From assembly GCF_001913155.1 (NCBI RefSeq), contig NZ_CP018760.1:2480001-2544000 (forward strand): 64,000 nt of DNA. The letters are read 5' to 3'. The stretch is from Maribacter hydrothermalis. Its GTDB lineage: Bacteria > Bacteroidota > Bacteroidia > Flavobacteriales > Flavobacteriaceae. The stretch's first letter is position 1. Each line of letters starts with the position of its first letter. The notes under the pieces are model-generated. The model saw nothing but the letters and a program-made list of their open reading frames with translations, did no database searches and was not told the DNA's origin. The position numbers and the translations under genes are program-made. Below are positions 27,413 to 36,087 of the stretch, one piece after another.

Positions 27413-28282
27413 TTAAAATCCTATGCCAGTATCGATGGCCTTTTTGATGGTTTTTTTGATGATATTCTTGGCAATGCTTGTGGCCAAATTGGCACTCATT
27501 TCCATGGTTTTCCCCATAAGCTGGACCGATTTGCCGACCTCTTTTGGTTTTGCAATCCCTTTGTTCTGGGAAAGTTGTGCCATAATCCTTCCTCCGGACA
27601 TGGAGCGGTGTACCTCACTGGCCTTGAAGTTATGACCTTGATATTGGAACCGAAAACCTTGTAACCTGTTCGCTTTGTTAATGGTCGGAATCACTTCCAC
27701 GTTCCTTTCCTGCATGGCCTTGATGTAGGAGTCCAATGTTTTTGGCCTGTCGCTCTCCATTACTTTTTGATGGATGTCCTTTATTTCAAGCCGGACCTTT
27801 ATGGAATCTAGCTCCTTTTCCATTTGTACCTCTTTTACTGTTGTAAGCCCCATTTCCTTGGCAACATTTTCGGCGGCCAGTTGGCTCCGCTTGCCTATAT
27901 AACTGTCATTGTAGGCCTTGCCATCAAAACCGATACGGTTCACGTACAAATGGACATGGGTGTGTGCCTTGTCCCTGTGGACAAAGGCGATGGCCTGCCG
28001 TTGCTTCAATTGCATTTCCTTGATAAACTTTTGTGTTAATTCCCCTAATTGTTGCTTATAAAGGTTCCTACCATCCTCTTGGGTCGGACTGAGTATAAAG
28101 CTTAAGGTGTTCTTTTGACAACGGGTATTCTCTTCCTGTATCAACGTGAACTCCTCGGTTATCTCTTGGGGACTGTTGCCGGCCAAATGTTGGCTGAATA
28201 CGATTTCCGCATCCTTCTCCTGGTTCCAACCGTAATCGATACTTGTTCCCGTATGCGCTATGGACGTTCCTTTGCCGATCAT
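27413..28282 (-). CDS. mobB: Relaxase/mobilization nuclease (MobA/VirD2 superfamily)
   Basis: 289 aa. The relaxase three-His region reads HRDKAHTHVHLYVNRIGFDGK near residues 103-120. The N-terminal part carries the catalytic Tyr candidates (YGW near 18), followed by the nuclease domain to about 170; the rest is helical with a hydrophobic end. It would nick the element at its oriT and pilot the strand during conjugation driven by a helper element. Its start is adjacent to the mobC stop, giving the usual mobC-mobB order. Confidence 0.88.
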   Translation of the reverse strand: MIGKGTSIAHTGTSIDYGWNQEKDAEIVFSQHLAGNSPQEITEEFTLIQEENTRCQKNTLSFILSPTQEDGRNLYKQQLGELTQKFIKEMQLKQRQAIAFVHRDKAHTHVHLYVNRIGFDGKAYNDSYIGKRSQLAAENVAKEMGLTTVKEVQMEKELDSIKVRLEIKDIHQKVMESDRPKTLDSYIKAMQERNVEVIPTINKANRLQGFRFQYQGHNFKASEVHRSMSGGRIMAQLSQNKGIAKPKEVGKSVQLMGKTMEMSANLATSIAKNIIKKTIKKAIDTGIGF

Positions 28283-28584
28283 TATTTCGTTCTTTTGAAA
28301 TTATATAGGTGTGTTCGTATTTCCTCCGCCAGTTGCTCCACCTCGCTGGCCAGTTTGGGATTGTGTTTCCTGAACATGTTCCCGATCCGGGTGAAGTTTG
28401 TCTTATACTTCACCAACATTTTATAATGGTCCGATTGTTGCTCGGTCAACCGTTCGATAACGGCATTGCCGAAAGCGGAGCTGCGGCAATATTCGGAGAG
28501 GGAAATTCCCGCCCGTTCCGCCCTTTTGCTAAGCAGTTTTTTTTCGTAGATGGAGCACCGGAACTTGATATAGGTCCTTTTCAT
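28282..28584 (-). CDS. mobC: MobC-type relaxosome accessory protein
   Basis: 100 aa from the ATG at 28584; longer in-frame starts overlap the primase gene and add unconserved residues. The N-terminal half is ribbon-helix-helix-like (IKFRCSIYEKKLLSKRAERAGISLSEYCR), and the C-terminal half matches the MobC helix pair (LVKYKTNFTRIGNMF). It helps the relaxase bind and open oriT. Its ATG overlaps the primase stop by 4 nt. Confidence 0.85.
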   Translation of the reverse strand: MKRTYIKFRCSIYEKKLLSKRAERAGISLSEYCRSSAFGNAVIERLTEQQSDHYKMLVKYKTNFTRIGNMFRKHNPKLASEVEQLAEEIRTHLYNFKRTK

Positions 28585-29537
28585 TTTTCCCTTACTTTGC
28601 GACCATCGGGAGTAAAGCGAGTTTGTCTTTGTGGCAACAAAGACACATCTCGCGCTTCCTGACCAAGTCCCTTTTTGGCATTGTAGATGAGCCATTCGTT
28701 CATATCCTTGAATCCTTCATAAAGCATTGATTTGTCCAGGCAATTTATGGAATGGGCCATTAATTTTTGGGTCGTCCTTCTTCCATTCGGATCGTTGTCC
28801 AAGTAGAGGTCGATTTGCAAATAACCTTTCATTATTTCCATTGCTTTTGAAACGAAAGCAGTTGAGTTCAGGACCAGAAAATCATATTCCGCTTCCAACA
28901 TTTCATTATAACTAAGAAGGGATAGCAGGTCGAACACGCCCTCGGTAACGATGAGTTTTCCGTTTCCTTTTTTGATGTGGGTGATATCCTTGGGCGAACT
29001 ACAGTTCTTATAATATTTGTTCCGAAGCTCCCAACCGCCAGAATCGTTTTTAAAACCGATGGCGAAGTAGCTTTTATTCTTAAAACTATAATGGACCTCC
29101 CTAATAAATTTCTTGGCCGTTATAAGCAAAATGTATCTAGAATTTAAATAACCCAGCAGAGCATAATTGGCAAGTTCCTTGACTTCCTTTACAAGGATCT
29201 TATCCTGTTGTTCCACTTCAAAACAGGGCCGCTGTTGAAAGAAAAAAGAGGAATTGTCGTCCCCGATGATTCTTAGGGCATCGCTTACCGTGCAGTGTTG
29301 AATCCTGCAGATCAGGTCGATAACATTCCCACCGGTTCCTTCCCCATGATCGTACCACCTATTGAGGTTCTTGGACACCTTGAAAGAGGCTTGGGTCTCG
29401 AGCCGGAACGGGCTCAGGAACCAAGCTGCTTTATCGCTTGTCGCGGTCGGAAAGTGCCCGAGTTTTGCCAGCGCTTTTTCGATGGGAAAAGCTCGGGCTC
29501 TTTCACACGATAATCCTTTTGTTCTTTTCTCTTTCAT
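28581..29537 (-). CDS. Toprim-domain DNA primase of the island
   Basis: 318 aa. The N-terminal segment (about 15-95) has the shape of the CHC2 primase domain (FLSPFR.ET.ASFKV.K..NRWYDHGEGTGGNVIDLI), but the zinc-binding Cys residues are absent. The Toprim catalytic region follows, with Glu in LIVTEGVFDLLSLL (near 200) and the acidic pair in LYLDNDPNGR (near 250). It probably primes replication of the excised or transferred single strand. It is translationally coupled to mobC downstream. Confidence 0.87.
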   Translation of the reverse strand: MKEKRTKGLSCERARAFPIEKALAKLGHFPTATSDKAAWFLSPFRLETQASFKVSKNLNRWYDHGEGTGGNVIDLICRIQHCTVSDALRIIGDDNSSFFFQQRPCFEVEQQDKILVKEVKELANYALLGYLNSRYILLITAKKFIREVHYSFKNKSYFAIGFKNDSGGWELRNKYYKNCSSPKDITHIKKGNGKLIVTEGVFDLLSLLSYNEMLEAEYDFLVLNSTAFVSKAMEIMKGYLQIDLYLDNDPNGRRTTQKLMAHSINCLDKSMLYEGFKDMNEWLIYNAKKGLGQEARDVSLLPQRQTRFTPDGRKVREK

Positions 29538-29752
29538 CAGCCTCTTTTATTGTTATTTCGCTTACCATCCTACCTAAGCCCGTGTTTATTCTTGTTCAGA
29601 GCTTAGGTGGGTATAAATTCGACCTTACCCATCTTACCCAATAAGGTAGGTTAGGTAATACTTAGGTAACTAGTTGTTTATATATCCTACCTTAAGGTAG
29701 CTCCCGCTGGTGGGGCGTTCCGCTTCCTTTAGGTAACCAGGTAGGTGTAATT
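29538..29752. repeat. Iteron-like repeat region, candidate replication origin
   Basis: 215 nt between primase and helicase genes without an ORF but packed with TTAGGTA/ACCTTA words on both strands: ACCTAAGC (29572) facing GCTTAGGT (29601), ACCTTA (29622) facing TAAGGT (29642), GGTTAGGTAA (29650), CTTAGGTAAC (29661), a perfect 14-bp palindrome CTACCTTAAGGTAG (29687-29700) and TTTAGGTAACC (29729). Position and repeats resemble an initiator-binding origin. Confidence 0.5.
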
Positions 29753-30958
29753 TCACTTTTTCGACAGTTCCAGTTCCCAGGGCGTATCGATAAAGTTCGG
29801 CCGCGCCAGGTAGCCGTACACCTGTCGCTTGGGGTGCTTTATCCTTTGAAAGTTGAATCCGGATAATGCCCGTCCCAAGTTTATCTGGTTCAGGCGAAGG
29901 TTTAGGCAGCTGAGCTTGACCAGTACATCCGAGGCGGTAACGAAATCCTTGATATCGTCCGACTTTTCAAAATATTTGGAAACCAGTTCCTCCTCCGTGG
30001 TGAGCTTAGTGTACTTCTTGTTCCGCTTCTCGTTCTCTTGGATATCCTTGATGGAAAGTTCAGGATTAAAGTTTGGGTCTGTGTAAGCGAGATAGTATGC
30101 CTGTGACCATACTCCGTTGATATCTATTTCCTTCGAATACCCAAAATCGATTTTCCCTTTTAATTCAAAACAGAGCCAACGAACGGAACCGGTCTCATCA
30201 TTTAAAAATGACGCCATATTGGTAGAGCCTACAAAGGAACAGATTCTGGGTAGGGTGGTGTTCTTCCGATCATATGGCAATCGTTCATTGATAAAGGTTT
30301 TGGAGAAAAAGGACTTTAGCGCATTCACATCCTTTTTCGAAAGTACGGCCAGCTCGTCCAGATTATAAAGAAAGTTCCGGCAAAGCTGTATCCTCGCATC
30401 CTTGTCGTTACTGATGTCCTCGGCCATATATTCTGCTAGCTCAGGGGGACATAGGAACCGGCACCAGGTCGATTTACCGGAGTTCTGCCCCTGATGGGAA
30501 AGGACAAAGGCCTGTTTATTGAAATAGTGTACCTCCAACGCACATTTTATCGTCCGCACCAGCCATTTCTTGAAATGATATTCAAAGGCTTCCTTCTCAT
30601 AGGTCGGTACATAGGAGGCTAATTTTAGAATATGATCCTGCCCGTCCCATTTAGGGAGTTTGTCAAAATATTCCCGGATGGGATTGCACTTTGGGATCCA
30701 TTCCGACCGGATAAGGGTTTCCAATTTCCCATTGGGGATATCGATGCCCGCTTTCGCCAATTCGATGATCAGGGAATTCAGGTTCAGATACTGCCATTCC
30801 ATGGAATCCTTGAAGGCGATCTGGAAGTCATGAGATATCTCGTTAAATGTAATATCGTACTTACTCTCCAAATATTCCATGGTATAGTCGTAGACCGTTT
30901 TTTTCTTGGCGTCCTTTACATGGTAAAGTTGTTCGCCATTAAAAAGCGAGGTCATCAC
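29753..30958 (-). CDS. VapE-type (virulence-associated E) replication helicase
   Basis: 401 aa. It matches the VapE/primase-helicase family: SEWIPKCNPIREYFDKLPKWDG near residue 90, Walker A GQNSGKST near 170, Walker B NFLYNLDEL near 203, and the conserved RKNTTLPRICSFVGSTN segment near 240. Such SF3-like ATPases initiate or drive replication of phage satellites and integrative elements. It follows the HTH gene with a 4-nt overlap and faces the iteron-like region at its 3' end. Confidence 0.88.
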   Translation of the reverse strand: MMTSLFNGEQLYHVKDAKKKTVYDYTMEYLESKYDITFNEISHDFQIAFKDSMEWQYLNLNSLIIELAKAGIDIPNGKLETLIRSEWIPKCNPIREYFDKLPKWDGQDHILKLASYVPTYEKEAFEYHFKKWLVRTIKCALEVHYFNKQAFVLSHQGQNSGKSTWCRFLCPPELAEYMAEDISNDKDARIQLCRNFLYNLDELAVLSKKDVNALKSFFSKTFINERLPYDRKNTTLPRICSFVGSTNMASFLNDETGSVRWLCFELKGKIDFGYSKEIDINGVWSQAYYLAYTDPNFNPELSIKDIQENEKRNKKYTKLTTEEELVSKYFEKSDDIKDFVTASDVLVKLSCLNLRLNQINLGRALSGFNFQRIKHPKRQVYGYLARPNFIDTPWELELSKK

Positions 30959-31239
30959 CTTCTATTTTTGAAGGTGAACTTAAGTGCATCGTCGGTAATT
31001 TCGGGATGCGATTTTCTGCCGTTCTGGAGAAGCCAATCGTTTAGTTTGCGCTTCTCAAAGAAGATCATCTTACCGTTGGGCTTTGAATGCGGGATATTTC
31101 CCGAGGCCGTCAGTTTGTAAAGATAGCTTCTGGATATTCCGGTATAGTCACAGGTCTCATCGAAGGTGAGTACCTCTTTATTGGCCGTCAATAGCCTTTC
31201 CAAACGATCAAGTCGTTCAAAGATTAAAATACTGTCCAT
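30955..31239 (-). CDS. HTH (excisionase-like) DNA-binding protein
   Basis: 94 aa. The central MerR/Xis-type helix-turn-helix reads LTFDETCDYTGISRSYLYKLTASGNIPHSKPNGKMIFFEKRKLNDWL, the pattern of excisionases and element regulators in Bacteroidota. It is the first gene of the minus-strand replication and mobilization operon. It may act in excision with the distant recombinase or control the operon; the sequence does not separate these. Confidence 0.87.
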   Translation of the reverse strand: MDSILIFERLDRLERLLTANKEVLTFDETCDYTGISRSYLYKLTASGNIPHSKPNGKMIFFEKRKLNDWLLQNGRKSHPEITDDALKFTFKNRR

Positions 31240-31710
31240 TTGTTTCCTTTTAAGATTATTAAATGAACAAAAGCGCTTTTGTTTTCCTTTGTAGAATTCT
31301 TTGGATAAAGGTAATTGGAGGGAGGTGCTAAAACTCGATTGTGCACATATTTTTATTCACAAAATATTGATAAACAATTACTTATGTTAAATCAATACAC
31401 ATCGAACCATATGAAATTTGGATAATTTTATATGGTTCCAAAACGATTCAAATGATACCATTTGATTTTTGTTAAAAAAGGAAGAATTTTGAGTTATAAA
31501 CAATTGACAATTTAATTATCAAGAAAATAAGGGTACTTAAAAGGCAAAAAGCTAGTCATCTGAAAATAGTTTAATTGTATTGTCCCAAAAAAAGGTTCCT
31601 TTTAAAGGACTAGTCCAAAATTCATTTTTCAGGAAGATATTTTGTCCTACAGTTGACTAGATTAATTAAATTCAATTTTCGTTAAGTTTGCATATAGGAA
31701 AAGTGTACTT
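31240..31710. promoter_or_regulatory. Divergent intergenic region between mobilization and fructan modules
   Basis: 471 nt without a gene. It contains a perfect 18-bp palindrome AACAAAAGCGCTTTTGTT (31266-31283) 27 nt before the HTH gene start, an inverted repeat GAACCATAT/ATATGGTTC (31404-31412, 31430-31438), CAAATG-atac-CATTTG (31449-31464) and a TAAGTTTG -7-like element (31683-31690) 21 nt before the sensor gene. The 18-bp palindrome is a likely operator for the leftward operon. Confidence 0.5.
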
Positions 31711-34452
31711 ATGAAATCGTTTTATCTAGCATTATGTTTTTTGCTTGCCTTGTTTTTTCTTTCTTGCTCAGGAGAAAATGAAGAAGGTAAGATTCGCATC
31801 GGTTTTTCTCAAGCGATGACCAATGACGATTGGAGGCGTTCCATGAACAACTCTATGAAGTTGCAGGCTTCTATGAACCCTGAAATTGATTTACAAATTA
31901 AAGATGCTAATTACGATGTACTGACACAAATAAAACAGATAGACGAACTTATTGCTGATAGCGTAGATGTACTAATTGTCTCACCTATTCAATCTAAACC
32001 TATTACTTCGGTAGTAAAGAAAGCAATCAAAGCCGGAATCCCAGTTTTGGTAGTGGATAGAAAAACCGAAGATCAACAATATACTTCCTATTTAGGCGCG
32101 GATAATATTGAAATAGGAAGAAATGCGGCAAAGGAAATAATTGCATCAAACTATAACGACTCCATTCGTATTATTGAAATTAAAGGTTTAGCTGGTTCTT
32201 CTCCTGCAGAGGAAAGGGGTATGGGCTTTCATCAAATTATAAACCAATTTAACCAAGCACAAGTAGTAGCGACAATCAATGGCAATTGGGAAAAAGAGTC
32301 TGTTCAAAATCGATTAAGAGTTTTACTAAAAGAGGGAGTAAAGGCGGATTACATTTTTGCCCACAACGATAGAATGGCAGTCGGCGCATGGGAAGTCGCT
32401 CGCGAGTTGGGAATAGAGAATGAAATCAGTTTTATCGGAGTAGACGGTCTTGCCGGAACTAATGGAGGAATTCAGGCAGTAAAAAATGGAGTATTAAAGG
32501 CAACGGTTCTCTATCCTACTGGCGGTGATGAAGCTATCAAATTAGCTTTGAATATCTTGAATAATGAATCGATTCCTAAGAATAATATCCTCTCAACCAC
32601 CATTATCAATGAGTTGAACGCCGACATTATGAACAATCAATTTGAAAAGATAAATGATCAGCAAGCTCAAATGGAAGAACAGTTGGCAGCGATAAAAAAA
32701 CAAGAGGAACTCTATTATTCGCAAAACAACCTTCTTAAAATTACAATGGCACTGTTAGCAATTATCTTAAGCCTTGCTGTTTACAGCGTATATTCCATCT
32801 TCGCCATTAGAAAGAAAAATAGGCAATTGGTATTGACCAACGATAAGGTTACCGTGCAGCGAAATCAAATTGAAAAAATTGCGAAAGAAGTAAAATTAAG
32901 TAACGAGGCGAAACTAAATTTCTTTACAGGGCTTTCTCATGAATTTAAAACGCCCATTACTTTGATTTTAAGTTCTATTGAATCAATGAGCGACTCTGCC
33001 AAGGAGAAAGGCTCTAGAATGCGGAACGAAGTGGAGTTGATACACAATAACTCTAATCGACTATTGAGATTGATCAATCAATTACTTGATTTTAGGAAAA
33101 TTGAAGATCGTAATTTCAACTTAAGGGCATCAAAAACTAATTTATACAGTTTTTCAAAAATCATTTTCAAAGATTTTGAAAGAGAGGCCAAGAAAAGTAA
33201 TATTGATTTCAAATTAACCTCCAACAATGAATCCTTGGATGTTTTCATGGATAGGAATTTAATGGACAAAGTATATTTTAACCTACTTTCAAACGCCTTT
33301 AAGTTTACTCCTGAGAATGGGAAGATTGGAATTACTATTGAAGATGATGAGCGTAGCAATACCGTTAACATCCGTTTTAAGGATTCAGGTATCGGAATTC
33401 CTGAAAATGAAATGGATGGGGTTTTTAAAGCATTTTTCAAAGGATCAAACAATAGAAAAAATAGTTCTGGAATAGGTTTGCACTTAAGCAAGGAATTTGT
33501 GGAGATGCACAAAGGCACCATTCAAGTGAAATCTCTTCATGGAACGGAGTTCATCATATCGCTTTACAAAGGACAAGCACATTTGGATGAAACAGAAATT
33601 ATTTCAGAACAAGATTTGGTTGATTCCAATATTATTGATTTTTCCTCAGAACATTTGATTGATGATAATTATTTGGTTCAGGCACCGAGTAAAAATAAAG
33701 AGAAGTATTCGGTATTGATAATTGAAGACAATAAGGATCTATCACAATTTCTTAAGAACAAATTGCAATTGGAGTATGATATTCACCTTTCCGATGGCAC
33801 AGATGCTATTGAGAAGGCTTTTGAAACTGTCCCTGATATTATACTTTGTGATATCAATCTACCAGATAAAGATGGTTTTGAAATCTGTGAAATTTTAAAA
33901 AAGGACTTACGAACTTCCCATATCCCCACTATAATACTTACAGCCTTGGGTAATAAGGAATCTTATATCAAAGGACTTCAATCAGGAGCAGATTTGTATC
34001 TAACTAAACCCTTCAGTTATTCCATTTTGGTTCAGTCGATTAAATCGTTATTGTATAATCGAGAGAAACTTCGGTATTACTATACCAGTAACATTCATAA
34101 AATTGAAGAAATAAATTCCTTTGGGAATATAGAACAAAAATTTATCCACCAATTAAATTCCCTTATCAATGAAAATTTGGGAAATTCTGACTATTCGGTT
34201 GAAAACCTTGCTGAAAACCTTACTATCTCAAGGGTTCAACTATACAGAAAAGTAAAGGCGATGATGGGTATTAGTATAAGTGATTACATTGCCAACATCC
34301 GATTGGAAAAAGCTAAAACTATGCTCGAAACGAGTTCTTTAACAGTTGCTGAAATTGCATATGCAAATGGCTTCTCTTCTCCAAATTACTTCTCTACGGC
34401 CTTTAAAAACAAATACGGCACGCCTCCAGTGGCGTTTCGTAAATCTGTTTAA
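31711..34452 (+). CDS. Hybrid two-component system regulator with periplasmic sugar-binding sensor
   Basis: 913 aa, all parts in one chain. A signal/anchor region is followed by a periplasmic-binding-protein domain of the ribose/fructose type (about 24-305), one membrane helix near 345-365, a histidine kinase with His410 (GLSHEFKTP), an ATPase domain with NLLSNAFKF and DSGIGIP, a receiver with Asp714 (LCDINLP) and Lys in YLTKPFS, and a C-terminal AraC HTH (about 815-910). The same architecture is known from the B. thetaiotaomicron fructose sensor BT1754, which controls a fructan locus. Here it begins the plus-strand cargo and probably activates the downstream genes. Assigning fructose as ligand rests on that relative and on the neighbouring GH32. 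Confidence 0.92.
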   Translation: MKSFYLALCFLLALFFLSCSGENEEGKIRIGFSQAMTNDDWRRSMNNSMKLQASMNPEIDLQIKDANYDVLTQIKQIDELIADSVDVLIVSPIQSKPITSVVKKAIKAGIPVLVVDRKTEDQQYTSYLGADNIEIGRNAAKEIIASNYNDSIRIIEIKGLAGSSPAEERGMGFHQIINQFNQAQVVATINGNWEKESVQNRLRVLLKEGVKADYIFAHNDRMAVGAWEVARELGIENEISFIGVDGLAGTNGGIQAVKNGVLKATVLYPTGGDEAIKLALNILNNESIPKNNILSTTIINELNADIMNNQFEKINDQQAQMEEQLAAIKKQEELYYSQNNLLKITMALLAIILSLAVYSVYSIFAIRKKNRQLVLTNDKVTVQRNQIEKIAKEVKLSNEAKLNFFTGLSHEFKTPITLILSSIESMSDSAKEKGSRMRNEVELIHNNSNRLLRLINQLLDFRKIEDRNFNLRASKTNLYSFSKIIFKDFEREAKKSNIDFKLTSNNESLDVFMDRNLMDKVYFNLLSNAFKFTPENGKIGITIEDDERSNTVNIRFKDSGIGIPENEMDGVFKAFFKGSNNRKNSSGIGLHLSKEFVEMHKGTIQVKSLHGTEFIISLYKGQAHLDETEIISEQDLVDSNIIDFSSEHLIDDNYLVQAPSKNKEKYSVLIIEDNKDLSQFLKNKLQLEYDIHLSDGTDAIEKAFETVPDIILCDINLPDKDGFEICEILKKDLRTSHIPTIILTALGNKESYIKGLQSGADLYLTKPFSYSILVQSIKSLLYNREKLRYYYTSNIHKIEEINSFGNIEQKFIHQLNSLINENLGNSDYSVENLAENLTISRVQLYRKVKAMMGISISDYIANIRLEKAKTMLETSSLTVAEIAYANGFSSPNYFSTAFKNKYGTPPVAFRKSV

Positions 34453-34696
34453 GTTACATTACAGATCTTATTTCAAACATTTTTCTTTTTAGAGGTATCA
34501 ATTTCTAACATTATGTAACATGAATATAATTAATGGATGCTCGTTGATGTTAAAAATTAATGGTAAGAATCTGTTAATCAATTATTTAACCTTTTTCAGT
34601 AGGTTTCTTAACAAAAACATAACAGATTGATACATCATCAAAATACATACTCATTTTTTACGAATACTTTAGTAACCACACTGGAGAATTACGATT

Positions 34697-36064
34697 ATGA
34701 GAAAGATATATATATGGTCGATTACCGCTGCATTGGCCGGTTTTCTTTTTGGCTTTGACACTGTAGTCATATCCGGAGCCGATAAAAAGCTGCAAGCTTT
34801 ATGGCAATCTTCAGATATGTTCCACGGTACAGTTGTTATGGCAATGGCCTTATGGGGAACCGTAGTGGGTGCAATTTTGGGTGGGATTCCTACGAACAAG
34901 ATCGGGAGAAAGAAGACTTTATTATGGATAGGTATACTTTATACATTATCTGCCCTAGGTTCAGCTTTTGCCAATGATCCAATAACTTTCGCAATATTCA
35001 GATTCATTGGTGGTCTGGGAGTAGGCGCTTCAACCATAGCGGCGCCTGCATACATCTCAGAAATAGCTCCGGCAAAAGACCGTGGAAAATTGGTTGGACT
35101 TTACCAGTTTAATATTGTATTCGGCATTTTAGTAGCGTTCTTATCTAATTACTTGTTAAGCGGTGTTGGAGAAAATGCATGGCGATGGATGATCGGTGTG
35201 GAGGCTGTACCTGCATTTATCTATACCCTGTTTGTATTAACGGTTCCAAAAAGCCCAAGATGGTTGTTGACCAAAATGCGTACGGACGAAGCGAAAAAAG
35301 TATTGAGACTTATCAATCCTGATCAAGATCCAGAAGCATTAATGTTAGAGATTAAGACAGAAAGCGAAAACATTGTTTCAGGGGAAAATATTTTTATTAA
35401 AAAATATAGGTTTCCGCTCATGTTGGCTTTTTTAATTGCCATGTTCAACCAATTTTCTGGCATCAATGCATTTCTTTATTATGCGCCAAGAATATTTGAA
35501 GAAGCCGGTCTAGGTGAAAGCACGGCACTTTTAAGCAGTATTGGAATAGGAGTTACCAACATGCTTTTTACACTATTAGGTGTCTTTCTTATTGACCGGC
35601 TAGGTAGAAAACAACTAATGTATATAGGTTCTGTTGGTTACATAATTTCCTTATCACTAGTAGCTTGTGCTTTTTTCCTTAATTTGGAAGGCATGGCAGT
35701 TCCCATTTTCTTGTTTCTCTTTATTGCGGCACATGCCATAGGACAGGGAACAGTAATCTGGGTGTTCATTTCTGAAATCTTCCCAAATCATTTAAGAGGT
35801 TCCGGTCAGTCGTTCGGTAGTTCGGTTCATTGGATTTTAGCCGCTATTATACCTTCATTGGTTCCAGTTCTTTTTACCTCCATAGGTGCTGGTACCGTAT
35901 TTGCCATTTTTGCTTTTATGATGATTTTACAATTGTTGTTCGTAGCATTTATAATGCCAGAGACTAAGGGGATATCATTAGAAGAACTCAGTAATAAACT
36001 TATAAAAGGAAGAAAGAATAAAACAGACAATATAATTGGTCATGCAGAACAGAAAGCAAACTAA
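34697..36064 (+). CDS. MFS sugar transporter (sugar porter family)
   Basis: 455 aa with 12 predicted membrane helices. Sugar porter marks are visible: NKIGRKK after helix 2, PKSPRWLLTKMR before the central loop, DRLGRKQLMYIGS in the second half, and PETKGISLEEL at the C-terminus. It would carry monosaccharide, presumably fructose, across the inner membrane. It starts 244 nt after the sensor gene, so a promoter controlled by that regulator probably lies in the gap, and it is followed 23 nt later by the GH32 gene. Confidence 0.92.
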   Translation: MRKIYIWSITAALAGFLFGFDTVVISGADKKLQALWQSSDMFHGTVVMAMALWGTVVGAILGGIPTNKIGRKKTLLWIGILYTLSALGSAFANDPITFAIFRFIGGLGVGASTIAAPAYISEIAPAKDRGKLVGLYQFNIVFGILVAFLSNYLLSGVGENAWRWMIGVEAVPAFIYTLFVLTVPKSPRWLLTKMRTDEAKKVLRLINPDQDPEALMLEIKTESENIVSGENIFIKKYRFPLMLAFLIAMFNQFSGINAFLYYAPRIFEEAGLGESTALLSSIGIGVTNMLFTLLGVFLIDRLGRKQLMYIGSVGYIISLSLVACAFFLNLEGMAVPIFLFLFIAAHAIGQGTVIWVFISEIFPNHLRGSGQSFGSSVHWILAAIIPSLVPVLFTSIGAGTVFAIFAFMMILQLLFVAFIMPETKGISLEELSNKLIKGRKNKTDNIIGHAEQKAN

Positions 36065-36087
36065 GGTTATATAAAGAATTAAAAAGG

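Noticed and set aside
30632..31120. 162-codon plus-strand frame over vapE and the HTH gene
   Set aside because: Antisense shadow of two well-supported genes in the GC-richer segment.
26758..31463. 12-bp identity ATGATACCATTT at 26758 and 31452 as an internal recombination site
   Set aside because: Too short in AT-rich DNA to be significant and without supporting context.
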